Positions 23,305 to 35,746 of a stretch of 64,000 nucleotides of DNA are shown here, one piece after another. The stretch is taken from the NCBI GenBank assembly GCA_949825065.1, contig OX463839.1, forward strand, positions 34,047,540-34,111,539, in the 5' to 3' direction. The first letter of the stretch is position 1. Each line of letters opens with the position of its first letter. The position numbers and the translations under genes were made by a program. Origin of the DNA: Odontocerum albicorne. Taxonomy: Eukaryota > Arthropoda > Insecta > Trichoptera > Odontoceridae. The notes beneath the pieces were generated by a model. That model searched no databases, was not told the DNA's origin, and saw only the letters and a list, made by a program, of their open reading frames with translations.

Positions 23305-24594
23305 ACACATCAATCAACAATTCCCGGGACTAACCAACAGATGGCGCCTCTAATAACAAATCCATACCATTCTCAGTTAGTACCAACCTTTAGAAGTTAC
23401 ATGTCAAACTTTCATGACATTCCGACATTGTGTCATTGAGTTACAGTGGTTTTAGTGACGCTCCTTTTGCTATTTTCAAAACAATGGAAAAAACCGAATT
23501 TCGTGTGTTGATAAAACATTGCTTTTTAATAGGAAAAAATACCGTTCATACTCAGCGATGGCTTGAAAGTGTTATCCGGGCTCTGCTCCGTTGAAAACAA
23601 CCATTTGTCTGTGGTATGCTGATTTCAAACGCGGTCGTACAGACACAAATGATGCTGAACGCTCTGGTCGTCCAAATGAGGCTGTTACACCAGAAAACAT
23701 TAAAAAAACCCCTTAAAATCGTGATGGAAAATCGCAAAGTAAAGTTGCGTGAGATAGCTGACATCTTGAAGATATCATTTGGTAGTGTTTACACTATTTT
23801 GCATAAACATTTGGTCATGAAAAAGCTTTTTTCGATATGGGTCCTGCGTTTGCTCACAATGGAACAGAAACAAACCCGCATCGATGATTCAGAGCGCTGT
23901 TTGGCACTGTTTACGCGAAATAAACAGGAGTTTTTGCGTTGGTATGTGACAATGGATGAAACTTGGATCCACCACTATACTCCGGAATCAAATCGGCAGT
24001 CAGCTGAGTGGAGAGCAGCCGGTGAAAGTCGTCCGAAGCGACCAAAAACTCAATAGTTGGCTGGGAAGGTTATGGCCTCCGTATTTTGGGATGCGCATGG
24101 TATAATATTCATCGATCACCTTGAAATGGGAAAAACCATCAATATCGAATATTACATAGCGTTATTGGAGCGTTTGAAGGCAGAAATTGCAAAATAACCC
24201 CATATGAAGAAGAAAAAAGTTCTCTTCCATCAGGACAATCCACCGTGCCACAAGTCGATGGTAACGATGGCCAAATTGCATGAGTTGAACTTTGAATTGC
24301 TTCCGCACCCACCGTATTCTCCAGATTTGGCCCCCAGCGACTATTGGCTGTTCGCAGACCTCAAAAAGATGCTCCAGGGAAGGAGATTTGGCTCCAATGA
24401 AGAAGTGATTGCCGAAACTAACGCCTATTTTGAAACCAAAGATAAATCGTTCTACACGGCTGGCATAGAAAAATTAGGAAAGCGTTGGAATGAATGTAGC
24501 GCTCTTGAAGGAGACTATGTTGATGAATAAAGAAGAATTTTGGCAAACAAATGTTGTTTTAGTAGTTAGTCCCGGGACTTATTGATCGATGTGT
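23305..24594 (+). mobile_element. Himar/irritans-like mariner, decayed
   Basis: The 1290-bp element has inverted ends ACACATCAATCAACAATTCC and (complement) ACACATCGATCAATAAGTCC, both continuing CGGGACTAAC. It is flanked by TA at 23303-23304 and 24595-24596. It lies between NAA35 and the next gene, about 450 bp after the NAA35 stop. Confidence 0.92.
23484..24530 (+). pseudogene. mariner transposase with frameshifts and stops
   Basis: The start ATG at 23484 and the terminal TAA at 24528-24530 are in the same frame. About 23570-23705 is readable only in another frame (KTTICLWYADFKRGRTDTND), so two compensating frameshifts exist. Stops also occur at 24054-24056 and near 24196. Catalytic Asp codons remain in VTMDETWIHHYTPE, FHQDNPPCHKS and LAPSDYWLF (D,D34D). 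The C-terminus ends EGDYVDE, as usual for the family. Confidence 0.9.
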
Positions 24595-25235
24595 TACTTA
24601 TCAATGTCAAAATATTACCCATAAATTTTTTATTTCAATTTATTTTGTACCTTTTTGATACAAAAGATAAAAAATAACAAATAAAATTCAACATTGACAT
24701 GTAAGCAGTGTTGTGTTACACAATGTAATAAAACCACATAGTACAAGACAAACCCAGCACAATAACGACGCAAACTCATATAATTGAATTAATTTATCCT
24801 GTTTAGAATGACTTCTTCGCTTTCCTCCTGAAAGTGGTTAAAATCACATGAAAGTTCGTACAATGCCCATATTGATTGCCCAATCTGTTCAATCTTGTTA
24901 TGCAAGAGTTGTACAAATAATTAGCTGGAATCACTTTACTATGGAGCAAATTTTGCCCAGTGTGACGGCAAGGAATGTGTAACATGACGAGCTAAGTTAG
25001 TTCCGGACTATTGAAATACAAATTGACAATCTTAAATAATGTAGTGATGTCAAACATTTTTCAATAAACCATAATCCAACTCAGTTCTTGGGATTTGTAG
25101 TTTAAAGGTTATAAAATGTAAACATTTACAATGTATGGGCTTAATTTTTTTCAACATGGACATCATAGTAGGGTGACCATATTACCAAAATTGTAATCCA
25201 AAATTGTTGATACTAGAAAAGTAGATATATAAAAT

Positions 25236-25440
25236 TTTAAACGACTAGCTTAGAAAAGTCATTACCAAGGCTCAGTATGAAGCTCAGTCTGGACGATGCT
25301 GCAGATGTTATTTTATCTATATGCGGAACAAAGTTCAGCTTCTCATCAAATATAACTCCAAGGTCACGGACTTGGGAAACAGTTCCTAGTACCATTTAAT
25401 TTGTGCAAATCGTAATACTAGCTATGAAAGTGAGGAAAGA
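25236..25440 (-). mobile_element. LINE RT fragment (minus)
   Basis: The minus strand reads VSQVRDLGVIFDEKLNFVPHIDKI, the RT segment after the YADD block in CR1/Jockey-type LINEs, followed by further degraded sequence. Confidence 0.65.
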
Positions 25441-27849
25441 AATGTGTATTGTCAAAACTCTAGTTTCTCTTTTGTCATTTATCATTGTTTGTTTTCTGTG
25501 AATAAAAGTCTACTCATGGTTTATTTTAGTTCTTAAATATAAACATGTCTGGGACGGGACCCTCAAAGCGTAAATAGGCTCAATATTGCAGTTAAGTAGC
25601 TTTGTTGACATTTTTTGTCAACTAAGTTTTAATTGTGAAGTAAAGTTTTGTTTGAAGCTAGAACTAAAGTGTCAGTATTTTTTTATATGAATTTTATAAT
25701 TTGACAAACTTTTCAGTATTTTTGTCTCGGAAGATTTATTGTGACAAACCTATTTCATACCATGAAAGTAATTTCACCCTGTGTTTAATGTTTTGTGTAA
25801 ACTTGTAATTTATTCAAGTTTATCTTGTAGATTTTTTGCATATTTTGGGGAAAATCAGTAAGTCAAAAAATGGAATTCTACAATATTTATGACCAATTTG
25901 TAACAAAAAATTTTTTTTATACAGTGAAATCCTCATAACATATTTTTCAATGAACTAGTCAATTATAACTTGTTAAGCTGGAAAATTTCTTAGTAGGGTG
26001 CTATTTAAAGTTGATTTCATCTATCAATTGAATCCAAGATTCCATATATTACAATATGATAACACATTTTTCTAAAAAAATTATATATTATTCATTTTAA
26101 CTTTGTACTCGTACTATTGGAATTCTGGAACTTCACACTATAGCATTTGTTAATAATCTTGTATAATGTATAATAGTAATGGTCAAATTAACTCTTTATC
26201 AATTTTAAACTTTAAGTAGGCAACTATTACAAGAAACATTTATAAAGGGGAATAAAATTAATAATTTGTATATAGTAATTTGTTTTTATCAAACGCATTT
26301 GAATTGAAACTATCTAAAATAAGCATTTTCTTGAGAATCCATGTGTTGGGTTTAATCCATCCCTGAAGAGTTTTCTCCATTCACTGTTCTTTACAAGACT
26401 TCTTTAATTGTGCTTATCTGAACAATTCAAATATCATTTGCCACAAACTAACAAGTCATTACATTTCTCGAAAAAAAAAAAAAAGGGTTAATATGTAAAT
26501 AGGAATATTCAATAAAATTCAACATTGTTGGTTTTTATTTATTACACTTATTTAGATTTGTTAACAATTTTAATTTTTAATTCAAAGCTAAGAGCACTAT
26601 AAAATGTATGAATAAACTCTTTCATGATAAAATATGAATATAAGCTAAATAAGTTTTCAGTTGAAGTTTCAACGAATAATAGGAAAGTTTTTTCAATCAA
26701 AATCATCTGATAAATCATAAATTCTTAACTGTAAAGCATTTATTCAAATTAATCACATTTGCAATGTTAAAAAAAATTGTTATAAGTTATTTATTGATTA
26801 TATGTAAATTGTTTAAGTACTCGTATAAATTGTCTAATTGTAGTTCATTTCTATCCTCATCATTATCTCAATTTTCAATTTAATAATGTTCAAAAATCAT
26901 TCTTCACTTTATATGTATTATATATATCTGTGTTCCTTAAAAAAATGTTAGAAATATTTTAAACCTATATATGATATAAAATGCATAATATTTGAAATGA
27001 AAAAATCATTGTGTATAACTCTGGTTTAAGCAATATCCAAAATAATGTGATTTTTTAAAATTATGGTAGGTAGTTCAGCGAAAAAATATACTTTTTCAGT
27101 TGTTTGTGCCTCATGAATCAGTTTGGTATTTTTAAGCGATAGTCATAATTTTTCTCAGTAATCTAAAGTTTGGTAGTTGGATATTTACAAGACAGGTAAC
27201 ATAATCAATTATTTGGAGAGCCTGATTCTAAGGCACAGAATTGTCAGAAGGACAATGTTATAGGAGTCTTTGAGAGGTTACTAGAGTTAGCACTTGTTGA
27301 GAGATGCTACATTGTATTGTAAGTGCCTTTAGAGCGATTTCGATAATCAAAATAGTTCTTGAGGATTTATGTTCTTGTTAACATTTTAATGTAAAAGTTT
27401 AAGTATTCTTCATTGCACCCCTGTAGTTTTAGAGTTATAGAATCTTAATTACACACACTAAAGGCACAGTTCTTAAGACATAATATGGAGATACGTGTAT
27501 ATTCTGGACAATGACTCACCTTGCTTCGACTTGAGGATTCACCAAATATAAAGCCAGTTAATATATAATTCTTTGTATGAGTTCCGAATTACCTTTGCTT
27601 TAGTTTGCTGATTGGAATATGACATCTCTCAATTGGTAATATTGGGAAAGATTGAAGATAGGAAATTGTTTAGAGGTAAGAAATTGTCAAGGTTAAGGAA
27701 TATTAGGCTATAGACCAGGTTGAAAGCTGAAAAATTATTTCAATGACCATAAGATCGAGAGAAATTCCAAGATGTATCTGTCTTTCGCACCGAATCTGAC
27801 ACGACAAGATCAAGAAGAAGAATCATGCTACAACTGAAATTGAAATATA

Positions 27850-27855
27850 TTTATT
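27850..27855 (-). promoter_or_regulatory. poly(A) signal candidate for the acidic-protein gene
   Basis: TTTATT on the plus strand is AATAAA on the minus strand, about 130 bases downstream of the stop codon at 27988-27990. Confidence 0.45.
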
Positions 27856-27987
27856 TCTTCTTTGTAATATGTATACAAAATTGTTTTGGATACTGCTCTA
27901 TTAGCAGTTACTATTGCTCATTCTCATATTGTGTTGTTTTTATAAAACAATTGAAGACAAATTCCTAATTCCTTTACTGTTTACATT

Positions 27988-30900
27988 TTATGATGGAACT
28001 CTTTTAATGACTGAATTCTCAGGTAAAAGTTGCTCTTCCATTTCTTCTTCATTCTCTGATTCTCCCTCAGATACATCAGTTAAACATTGATCATCTCTTT
28101 CTCCAACTTTCAAGAAATCTTCTTGTGGAGCCTCTGAAAGTAAATATATATATTCAGTGAAAATAACTACACTACGAGTATGACCCCAATATTATATCAG
28201 CGATTTGTTTTTTTCCTGCATTTTTTTTCTTTGATCTCGTTAATTGTAATCCTAGTCCCATCAATATTTGGATTACAATTAACCCATCGCAATTGGATTA
28301 CAATTGGATTACAATATACCCATCAATACAACCCATATAAATTATGAGATGGAAAAATAAATTATGGGTTGTACTGGAATGTAAAAAATTATAGGGTGAT
28401 GAAAAATTATAATAGAACTAAACAATGCTCCTTATTTTAAGCTCTCATTAAAACTCAAAACATTTAAATTACCATTTGGATAATTTACGATGATAATAAT
28501 AATTGAAGGAATTACACTAATTTCAAATACAAATTGTTCTGTCAAAAGTAATATTTCTCAACTCAATTGAGGAATGGAATAATTTTGCAAAAATCTTATT
28601 TTATAAATCTGTAAATAAAAATACATCAATTATTCAGAATCTCTACATAAACACATTTCAGTTAAGTGTTGAGTTAAAAATTATGTTATCCTTCATCTAC
28701 TGATCATTTTGTTTATCATTTGCTTGTCTTCTTTAGACTTCACTCTTTGAGTTAATCATCAGTTATTTGTGTTAGCCAATGTTTTAATGCTACCTCACAT
28801 ATATAACTCTATGAAATGTAAAAAAGTAATAATTTAAAGATGCATATGACATGGTGGTACTTTTTAACCCAAACTCTTCATTTTGACACTGTAGGATGTC
28901 TTTGGATACTCCTGGATTTGACCGCCCAAACCTCAGATATACTGAAGGTACTGTACTTTTTGTTAATAACAAAAATGAGATGACAAAACTCTATTGGTCC
29001 TCAGCAAACATTTTCAGTAAATTAGACTGAAAATTAACTACAATAAAACAAATAATTGTAACCTGTAGTATTATTAGACCCCGATTTTGTTGAGGAGCAT
29101 AACGTAGAACATGTCTCTCATCATATGTTTATTTGAGCCGCACAATACTCGCAAGGAAATAACATGTAAATGCTAAAAAAATGCCTAATTCCCATAACAC
29201 ACTGTTGGGTAGCATTTGGAAATCTTGAATTCATCCTACGGTTCATAAAACACCCAAGAGACCTCAAAACAAAGCTTTTTAATGGATGTATATTACCAGT
29301 ACTTGTAATATACCATATACTGAATTGGAAAACAGTATATGTAGAAGTTGAGTAACACAACTAGTTATGGAAATAAGAATATTTGGCATCTTCTTCTAGG
29401 ATTTTAAAATCAATAAATTGATCAAGGACCAAACATGCATGTCAAAACAAGCATCAAAACTTAAATGGTTGGATGATATTAAAGGCATTATGAAACCTCA
29501 GTGGGGATGCTTGTTGCAGGATAAGATCAATTGGAAACACAAATGAGGGACCTCTTTCCAACATCGGAATGAAGAAGGGTGATAATGAAATTCATAAAAA
29601 TTTATTTGTAATAAATCCGGCGTAGGACAACTTTTTTTTAATCAACGAACATATTCGGCCAAGTAGCAAGTAACATTCGGAAATGACAAGTGAACAGTAT
29701 TGATAAAAGTGATCACCACGGAGGCCTAGTTGGTAGTTGGCAAGGCTTCTTAGGTTCTTAGTAATCTTCCATCTCATGGGTTTAACTCCTGTTGGAACCA
29801 GATTTTTTGGAAGGATTCCAGTCTGGTTTTCACTTAAGATCTCTTGAACATCTTTATGGTTGGTTAGAAGAGATAGCCACATGACACTAAACTCACCAGG
29901 TTATATTGTATATACGAAAGTATAATAGTTTATTGTCAAGAGTACCATCAATTGAAAGTATAATACCATAGAATATATTTTATTGTCAAGAGTACCATCA
30001 ATTGAACTCAAACAATCTTCGTCTTTTGGAAATGTTATGCTCTGCAAAGTAAAGAGCGATCAACCAAATTTTGAAAATATAATTCTTAACATAGTTTGCA
30101 AATCTTACTTTTTTCAATATTTGCACCAGTTACTTATAATTGTGAAAATGTCATACAACTTTTAGAGTAATTCCATAACAAATTCTTACGCTCTTTATGT
30201 ACTACGCTTCCACCAAAGTCAGGCAGTACTGGAGGGGGGACTGGAGTAATAGGACGACTACCCCCTTCATCAGAGCTTCCACCGCTCATTTCTTCTTCAT
30301 CACAGTCTTCAATCTGGAATATTTTTATAAATATATGAATTATATAAAAAATATATTCTTGAAATATGTATATTTACACAGAGGCGATGTGAGGTATTTT
30401 GGCACCTTATATGGAAGTCTGTGCAATAAGGTAATCATTTTTTTCCGGAAAGAGTTAAATAATTTTTTCATTTTGGTCCAATCTTTTTTGTTTTCTAATA
30501 AGAAATCACTTAACATTTTCTAAAAAACTGAAAATTGAGGACATACGGTCACTTGACCCCTAAAGGTATATTAATGGATGAAAATTTATTGTTTGAACTT
30601 TCAGGTTGGCAAAATCATTGATAACTATATCAAAATTGATTTAGTTGAAAATTAAATGTTTAATATAGAAAATATCTGACAATGTCTCTTGACCATGACT
30701 TAATCTAAAATCCAAGTCCATGTAAAGATCTCTTGTCCAAGACTAGACCATATCTGACAATATCTTTTGTCTAAAACTAGATCTCATATCCAAGTTCAAT
30801 TGAAGTCTCTTGTCCAAGACTAGACCATATCTGACAATGTTTCTTGTCCAAGACAAGATCTCAAATAAGTTTAGATTATTTTTAATTTATAAAAAAATCT

Positions 30901-33583
30901 TTCACATATTCTTATGGACACAAGCGTTGAAAAAAATATACGGAGTGCAATACCAATATTGACTATTATTTATTCAACATTATTACGTCAGGACATGGAT
31001 TATATTTTATGATTTAATTACAATATTTACAAAAGTTAAAAAAATAATGCAACATCTGTTATTACAAGTCAGACCTATCTAAATTATTATCAACAATAAT
31101 GTGTTATTTGGACGAAATCTGTTTTTAGATTTTACATTTTTTTTCACTTCGTAATCAGTTCAGGATACATTTTATCTTGGAAAAAGATGTCTTGCAGTAT
31201 ACCTGTGTTGACGAAAAAGTTAACAAATATCTATTAGCTTTATACCGATCTATATTAATTTATCATAAAGATCAAAAATGATGTGCGTTTATTGGGATAT
31301 AAAGCCATTTTGCTGAGTTATTATTTTTTGTTATTTCCACTAAAGTGTGTGGCAGGTTTTGTAATGATATCAAGTGGACAGTGAAAAACTATCACATTAT
31401 GTCTGCATGATCTTTCTCTGCTTAATCATATAAAGAGTATTTTGTTTAATTTACTTTTTTTTATTAAAGTGAACTTAAGGCTGATGGGTCGAGTAAGATG
31501 TAAAAGAGCACTCTGAGATGATTTGGGCATGTAAAACGAATGAATGAAGAAAGACTAATAAAACAAATATATAGTGCAAATGTGAGTGAAAGGCGTGGTA
31601 AAGGAAGATCAAGCAAAGTATGGTTGAATTAAGTGAATTATATTTTGGAAGAAGAAAACGTAGAAAGTCGGAGAAATCGTAGTTGTATGTTAAGATGTAT
31701 GGATGTGTGTCGAGATAAAAAAGTCTGGCACTCTATCCTTTCTGCCTATCCCGAAAGGGAAATGGCATGATGGTATGTATACATGTATGATTTAAAAAAT
31801 TTAAAATAGCTAAAATGGGTACTAAAATATGTGATGTAATCAATTTAGTGTGATGAAGAATACACTAGAGCTCTGGCTGAAGCTAAGTGATTGATTATGT
31901 GAATGAAGATATTAGGTGTACCGGAAAAGAATGTCGTTTTTTTAATAAAACAATTTGGTGCATTTAATGTATTTATTTATTAAAACTTAGTTCAAAATAT
32001 AATTGCCATCGTTTGATATAACCTCCTTCCACCTCTCAGTCAATTTTTTAATACCACGTTCGTAAAATTCAGCTGGTTTCCATGCAAAATATTCAGATAT
32101 GCCTTTTGTGACATCCTCATAATTTTTGTATTCTTTTCCGTTTAAAAAGTGTTGCATTGACCGGAACAAATGGTAATCCGATGGAGCAAGATCCGGTGGA
32201 TATGGTGGGTGACGTACAGTTGTCCAACCTAGGGCTTTAATTTTTTCTTTCGTAATTTTTGAGGTATGCGGTCGTGCATTATCGTGCTGTAAAAACACTT
32301 GTCCACGATTAGCCAGTGCAGGTCTTTTTTTTTATTTCTGCATATAAATGCTCTAGTTGATCACAATACACTTGGGCGTTAATTGTCTGTCTGGGTTTTA
32401 ATGTTTCGAAATAAATTATTCCCTTGCAGTCCCACCAAACAGACAAAAGAACTTTTTTGCAATGAGCCCGGGCTTAGGGGTGGGTTTTGGTACCTGGCCC
32501 TTTGAAAGCCATTGTTTCTTGCGTCTTTGGTTTGAATACAACACCCATTTTTCATCACCAGTTACAAGATGTTGTAGAAATGGTGTTTTGGTATTTAATT
32601 CCAATAACTCAGTGCACGCGTTTATACGCTCACCTAGATTCTCTTCACTTAATTCATGAGGTATCCATTTTCCTTGTTTCCATGTCTTGCCGATTTTTTT
32701 ATATGCTCTTGCACGCTTGACCATGAACATCCGAGTTGCTCCGCGGGTTCTTGAATCGTTGAAGTTGGATTTTGCTGAATCAGCTCAGTTAAAACATCGC
32801 TATCCACTTGAACAGGTCGATCACTTCCAGGGTTATTTTTTAGATCAAAATTGCCGGATTTAAATTGTTTAAATCACCTCTGGCATTTACGAACATGCAA
32901 AATATCTCCCAGTAAATCACAAATATTTTTTGTAGCACGTGTTGCACTTTCTTTCTTCATGAAATGGTAAAGCATAATATTTCGAATAAATTCCTCATTC
33001 GGTACAAAGCTCTCCATTGTATATAGGGTTGTAATTTTTTATGTTTAAAAGTCCTAGTACACTCCAGGTATACGTAGTCAGAGAAACAACACAGAACACG
33101 TTGTAAAAGTTCGACTGCCGAAGCACAACTGACCACTCAAAAGCGATAACAAAAAAAACGACATTCTTTTCCGGTACACCTAATATAATTAATATGAATA
33201 AAAAACCTGGCTGTTTGAAATAAATAGCTACAATATCATAAATGTGCTATATATATAAATATATGAAATTGTTAATTAAAATTTTATTTACTTACGTGAA
33301 TTTCAAAAGATTGTTGTTTTTTCCGGAATTCTGCCATTGAATTGGAGCGTCGGACGTCATCATCATCATCATCCGCAAATATTTTTACTCCAGAGGGAGA
33401 GGGAGTGCCCATAATAACACCGCCATCAGAGATTTTGAAGCCAACTTGTAAATTTAATGGAATATTTGGTCCACAAGCGTTTTGTCCAACTGACCTTCGC
33501 CTAAGACCACCAGAATTAGATGCTTCTGAAGAATGATCCATTTTGGACAAAATTTTGAAAGATTTTTGTTACCTTCTTTTAAC
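27988..33583 (-). CDS. 171-residue acidic, probably disordered protein of unknown function
   Basis: Three coding exons on the minus strand: 33541-33296 (ATG 33541-33539), 30313-30190 and 28133-27988 (stop TAA). They join in phase with GT-AG borders into 171 residues. The start has a good context (CCAAAATGG). A splice acceptor (TTTTGTCTTTAG) ends at 33584, so the first coding exon probably begins at 33583 with a short 5' UTR and a further untranslated exon lies upstream. The protein is Ser/Gly-rich at the start, then has LQVGFKISDGGVIMGTPSPSG, a run of six Asp (DDDDDD), RRSNSMAEFRKKQQSFEIH, an acidic middle (DCDEEEMSGGSSDEGG), a Pro-rich PITPVPPPVLPDFGG and a second acidic run near the C-terminus. 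No signal peptide or membrane segment is present. I do not recognise the family; SP/TP and RRSNS sites suggest phosphorylation. Confidence 0.8.
28233..28330. repeat. short repeats of ATTGGATTACAA
   Basis: The motif TTGGATTACAAT occurs several times in both orientations within about 100 bp, in an intron of the minus-strand gene. Confidence 0.5.
29120..29590 (+). mobile_element. LINE C-terminal fragment (plus)
   Basis: 29260-29360 reads LKTKLFNGCILPVL, like the conserved K-F-N-x-C-V-L-P-V-L block after the RT in many LINEs. 29455-29580 reads ASKLKWLDDIKGI and QDKINWK...NEEG, like the extreme C-terminus. It is degraded and lies in intron 28134-30189 of the acidic-protein gene. Confidence 0.6.
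29712..29890 (+). repeat. tRNA-derived SINE-like copy 3
   Basis: The head has GAGGCCTAGTTGGTAG (box A) and CATGGGTTTAACTCCTG with TTGGAACC (box B region). The body has ATTCCAGTCTGGTTTTCACT, AACATCTTTATGGTTGGTTA and GAAGAGATAGCCACATGACA. The body matches the copies at 57315 and 57605. Confidence 0.75.
29920..30005. repeat. tandem duplication
   Basis: TATTGTCAAGAGTACCATCA with ATTGAA occurs twice, about 50 bases apart. Confidence 0.7.
30690..30865. repeat. imperfect tandem repeats of about 55 bp
   Basis: TCTTGTCCAAGACTAGACCA followed by TATCTGACAATG recurs in at least three diverged units. It lies in an intron of the acidic-protein gene. Confidence 0.7.
31446..31790 (+). mobile_element. LINE 3' coding fragment (plus)
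   Basis: Reads FGHVKRMNEERLIKQIY, GKGRSSKVW, SCMLRCMDVCRDKKVWHSIL and SAYPERE with stops. It is the uninterrupted relative of the fragment at 19321-20460, and related tails occur at 55640-56010 and 59600-59715. Confidence 0.75.
31912..33183 (-). mobile_element. mellifera-type mariner with near-perfect ends
   Basis: The ends are TTAGGTGTACCGGAAAAGAA on both sides, continuing TGTCGTTTTTTT, with TA at 31910-31911 and 33184-33185. The element is 1272 bp. It lies in the first coding intron (30314-33295) of the acidic-protein gene, on the same strand, and its right end is only about 110 bp from that gene's splice donor. Confidence 0.93.
31987..33017 (-). pseudogene. mellifera-type mariner transposase, frameshifted
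   Basis: Coding runs from ATG 33017 to the stop at 31987-31989, but the distance is not a multiple of three, and stops occur (one after HVRKCQR, one near 32416). The N-terminus reads MESFVPNEEFIRNIMLYHF. Catalytic Asp codons are in [20 protein letters not shown] and LAPSDYHLF (D,D34D). Confidence 0.88.
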
Positions 33584-33654
33584 CTAAAGACAAAAAAATA
33601 TTTCAAAAACCATTGAATACTATTAATTATATTTTAATTATTTTAATGGAAGAA

Positions 33655-33725
33655 GTTTAATTATTTGAGAATGAAAAATTATTTGAGAATGAAAATTATT
33701 TGAGAATGAAAAATATAAGCCTAAA
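33655..33725. repeat. tandem repeat ATTATTTGAGAATGAAA
   Basis: About 20-bp units occur three times in a row just upstream of the acidic-protein gene. Confidence 0.85.
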
Positions 33726-34434
33726 TTTGAAATCTATAAAAAAAGTTTGTATGTATTTAAAAATTATGTCCTTTAGCCCATATAAAATAAAGATGATTTA
33801 TTTTATATAATGAATTATGTTCATTCTATAAGTTTTAATATCTCTTGAACGTAATGAAAAAATGTGTGGATAAAGAACTACAAAAAACACCACCTGACTT
33901 GGTGAATCTATAATATATGGAATGTTAACTGTAAATTATGCAATCTTAAAAATATTAACTAGGAGATGTTGCCTTTACCACTGTCCGTGTGTCCAGTTAG
34001 CGCTGAAGTAAATTACCAATTATTAGCAGACAGAAATGTGACAGTGTAATTCCATATGATATATCACACTTTAGTATTGCTCTGTGCTGGAATCACCTGA
34101 AGGGAAGCCATACCTGTGCTAAATGCTGTAGGGGTGTCAAATTAATGTATATTTATATGAAAGTTAAACTAATTTGTTTTTTTTTTAATACTATTTTCAT
34201 GCTCGTTATTCATTAAATTAAGGTTTAAAGTTCTCGACTTTGTTTTTAAGTTTTTGATCCTTAGATTTTTTATTTAAATATATTTTTATCATATACAAAG
34301 TCATCAAATTTATTATCAATCCCTCTTAGTTAAATTAAAAATTTAACTTGTTATCTTATTTAATTCTCCCTATACATCCATCATTCTTGATTGAAGTTGG
34401 AAAGGTTTAAAGTCTAATTCTGGTTTTAGTCTTC

Positions 34435-34560
34435 TTAAGTGCATCATAGTTAATTCGTCTAAAGTATTTGGGACATAATGTGCATGACCAAATTTTATGA
34501 GAAGAGATATAATGTGCAAGATCCAATTTTATGAGAAGATATATAAATGTAAAGAAAATA
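34435..34560. repeat. tandem duplication of about 47 bp
   Basis: ATAATGTGCA(T/A)GA(C/T)CAA followed by ATTTTATGAGAAGA occurs twice. Confidence 0.65.
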
Positions 34561-34792
34561 TGATAGGAAAGTTTCGAGCTCTGCCTACAACAAAAGTTGA
34601 ATTGCATGATAAATCATATAGGTACTCAATATATTCTCATTAGTGATGCAAACATGTTGAGAGCGTGGCTTGGAGATAATATTGACTTAAGTCAATGTAT
34701 AATTAATTTGAAGAGGAGAGAGTTGACCAGGGTATTCTGTAGGAATCTGTGCTTGGACAGTTGTTTTTCGTTTTATTTATACTCATCAAGTA

Positions 34793-35746
34793 CGAGGCAT
34801 ATCCAGAAAGTAAGTGTACTGAATTTTTGTAGGTTACAATTTTTTTTATTTAAACAAAAAAACTACGTGGTTACCGTAGTACATATGTAAGCTATTTTTC
34901 GACATAGTCGCCATTCCTCTCAATGCAGGTGGTGAAGCGGGGTATCAACTTTTTGATGCGTTCCTCGAAGTAGTTTCCCGCCAATCCCTACGTCCACTTC
35001 TCCACCTCCTCCTTTACCTCCTCATCGGTTGATAACCTTTTTCCACCCATGTGCAGCTTCAGGGAGGTAAAGAGATAGTAATCTGAAGGTGCTAGGTCAA
35101 GGGAATGCGCGGGATGGTTCAGGACATCCCATTTAAACGAGGCGAGCAGTTCCTTCGTGGCGTAGGCCGTGTGTGGTCTGGCATTGTCGTGCAGCAGGCA
35201 GACTCCCTTTGTCAACATGCCTCTCTTCTTGTTCTGAATCGCCCTCCGCAATTTTTTTAGGGTCTCACAGTATCTTGCAGAGTTGATGGTCTCCCCTTGA
35301 GGCATATATTCAATTAAAATTATGTCTTCACAGTCCCAAAAAAAGGATGCCATGATTTTCTTGGCTGAAATTGTGGTTTTGAACTTTTTGGCGGAGGGTG
35401 AAGAGGTGTGACGCCACTGTTGAGACTGCCTTTTGGTTTCAGGCGTGTAGTGTGCAACCCAAGTTTCATCTCCAGTAACGATGGAGCGGAGAAATTCATC
35501 TCCATGGAGTTTGCAGCGCCTCAAAAACTCTTGCCAGGCATTATTTATTTCACACTTGGCGGGAGATTGGATTGAAATTTTTCACTAAACGTGTTGTCGC
35601 GTCGACACTTCTCAACGTACTGACCTCGAACCAGTCTCGTTGCGGAGGGGAAGGGTCAGGCTACACGGAAGTGTAGCCAACATGTCGAAAATATAATCCA
35701 TCCGGTCGTGAGAGCCTCAGTACACTTACTTTCTGGATACGCCTAG
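34793..35746 (-). mobile_element. mariner, N-terminally deleted sibling of 16116-17447 (copy B)
   Basis: This 954-bp copy has the same ends as the element at 16116-17447 (CGAGGCATATCCAGAAAGTA left) and TA at 34791-34792 and 35747-35748. A deletion of about 378 bp fuses the 5' leader and the first ten codons to the sequence for GQEFLRRCK. This removes the helix-turn-helix DNA-binding half but leaves the catalytic part. The right end is CTAGGCG instead of CGAGGCG. Confidence 0.9.
34890..35590 (-). pseudogene. deleted mariner transposase
   Basis: About 178 residues are open from 35524 to 34988, with [16 protein letters not shown] and LAPSDYYLF (D,D34D). A TAG after VEKWT truncates the C-terminus, which continues to NGDYVEK at about 34900. 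The original ATG is ATT here and the N-terminal domain is deleted, so no active protein is expected. Confidence 0.85.

Larger units (their letters stand above)
24597..27987. other. AT-rich intergenic region
   Basis: No host gene is seen. The only recognisable item is the LINE fragment at 25236-25440. A TTTATT at 27850-27855 may serve as poly(A) signal for the minus-strand gene ending at 27988. Confidence 0.5.
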
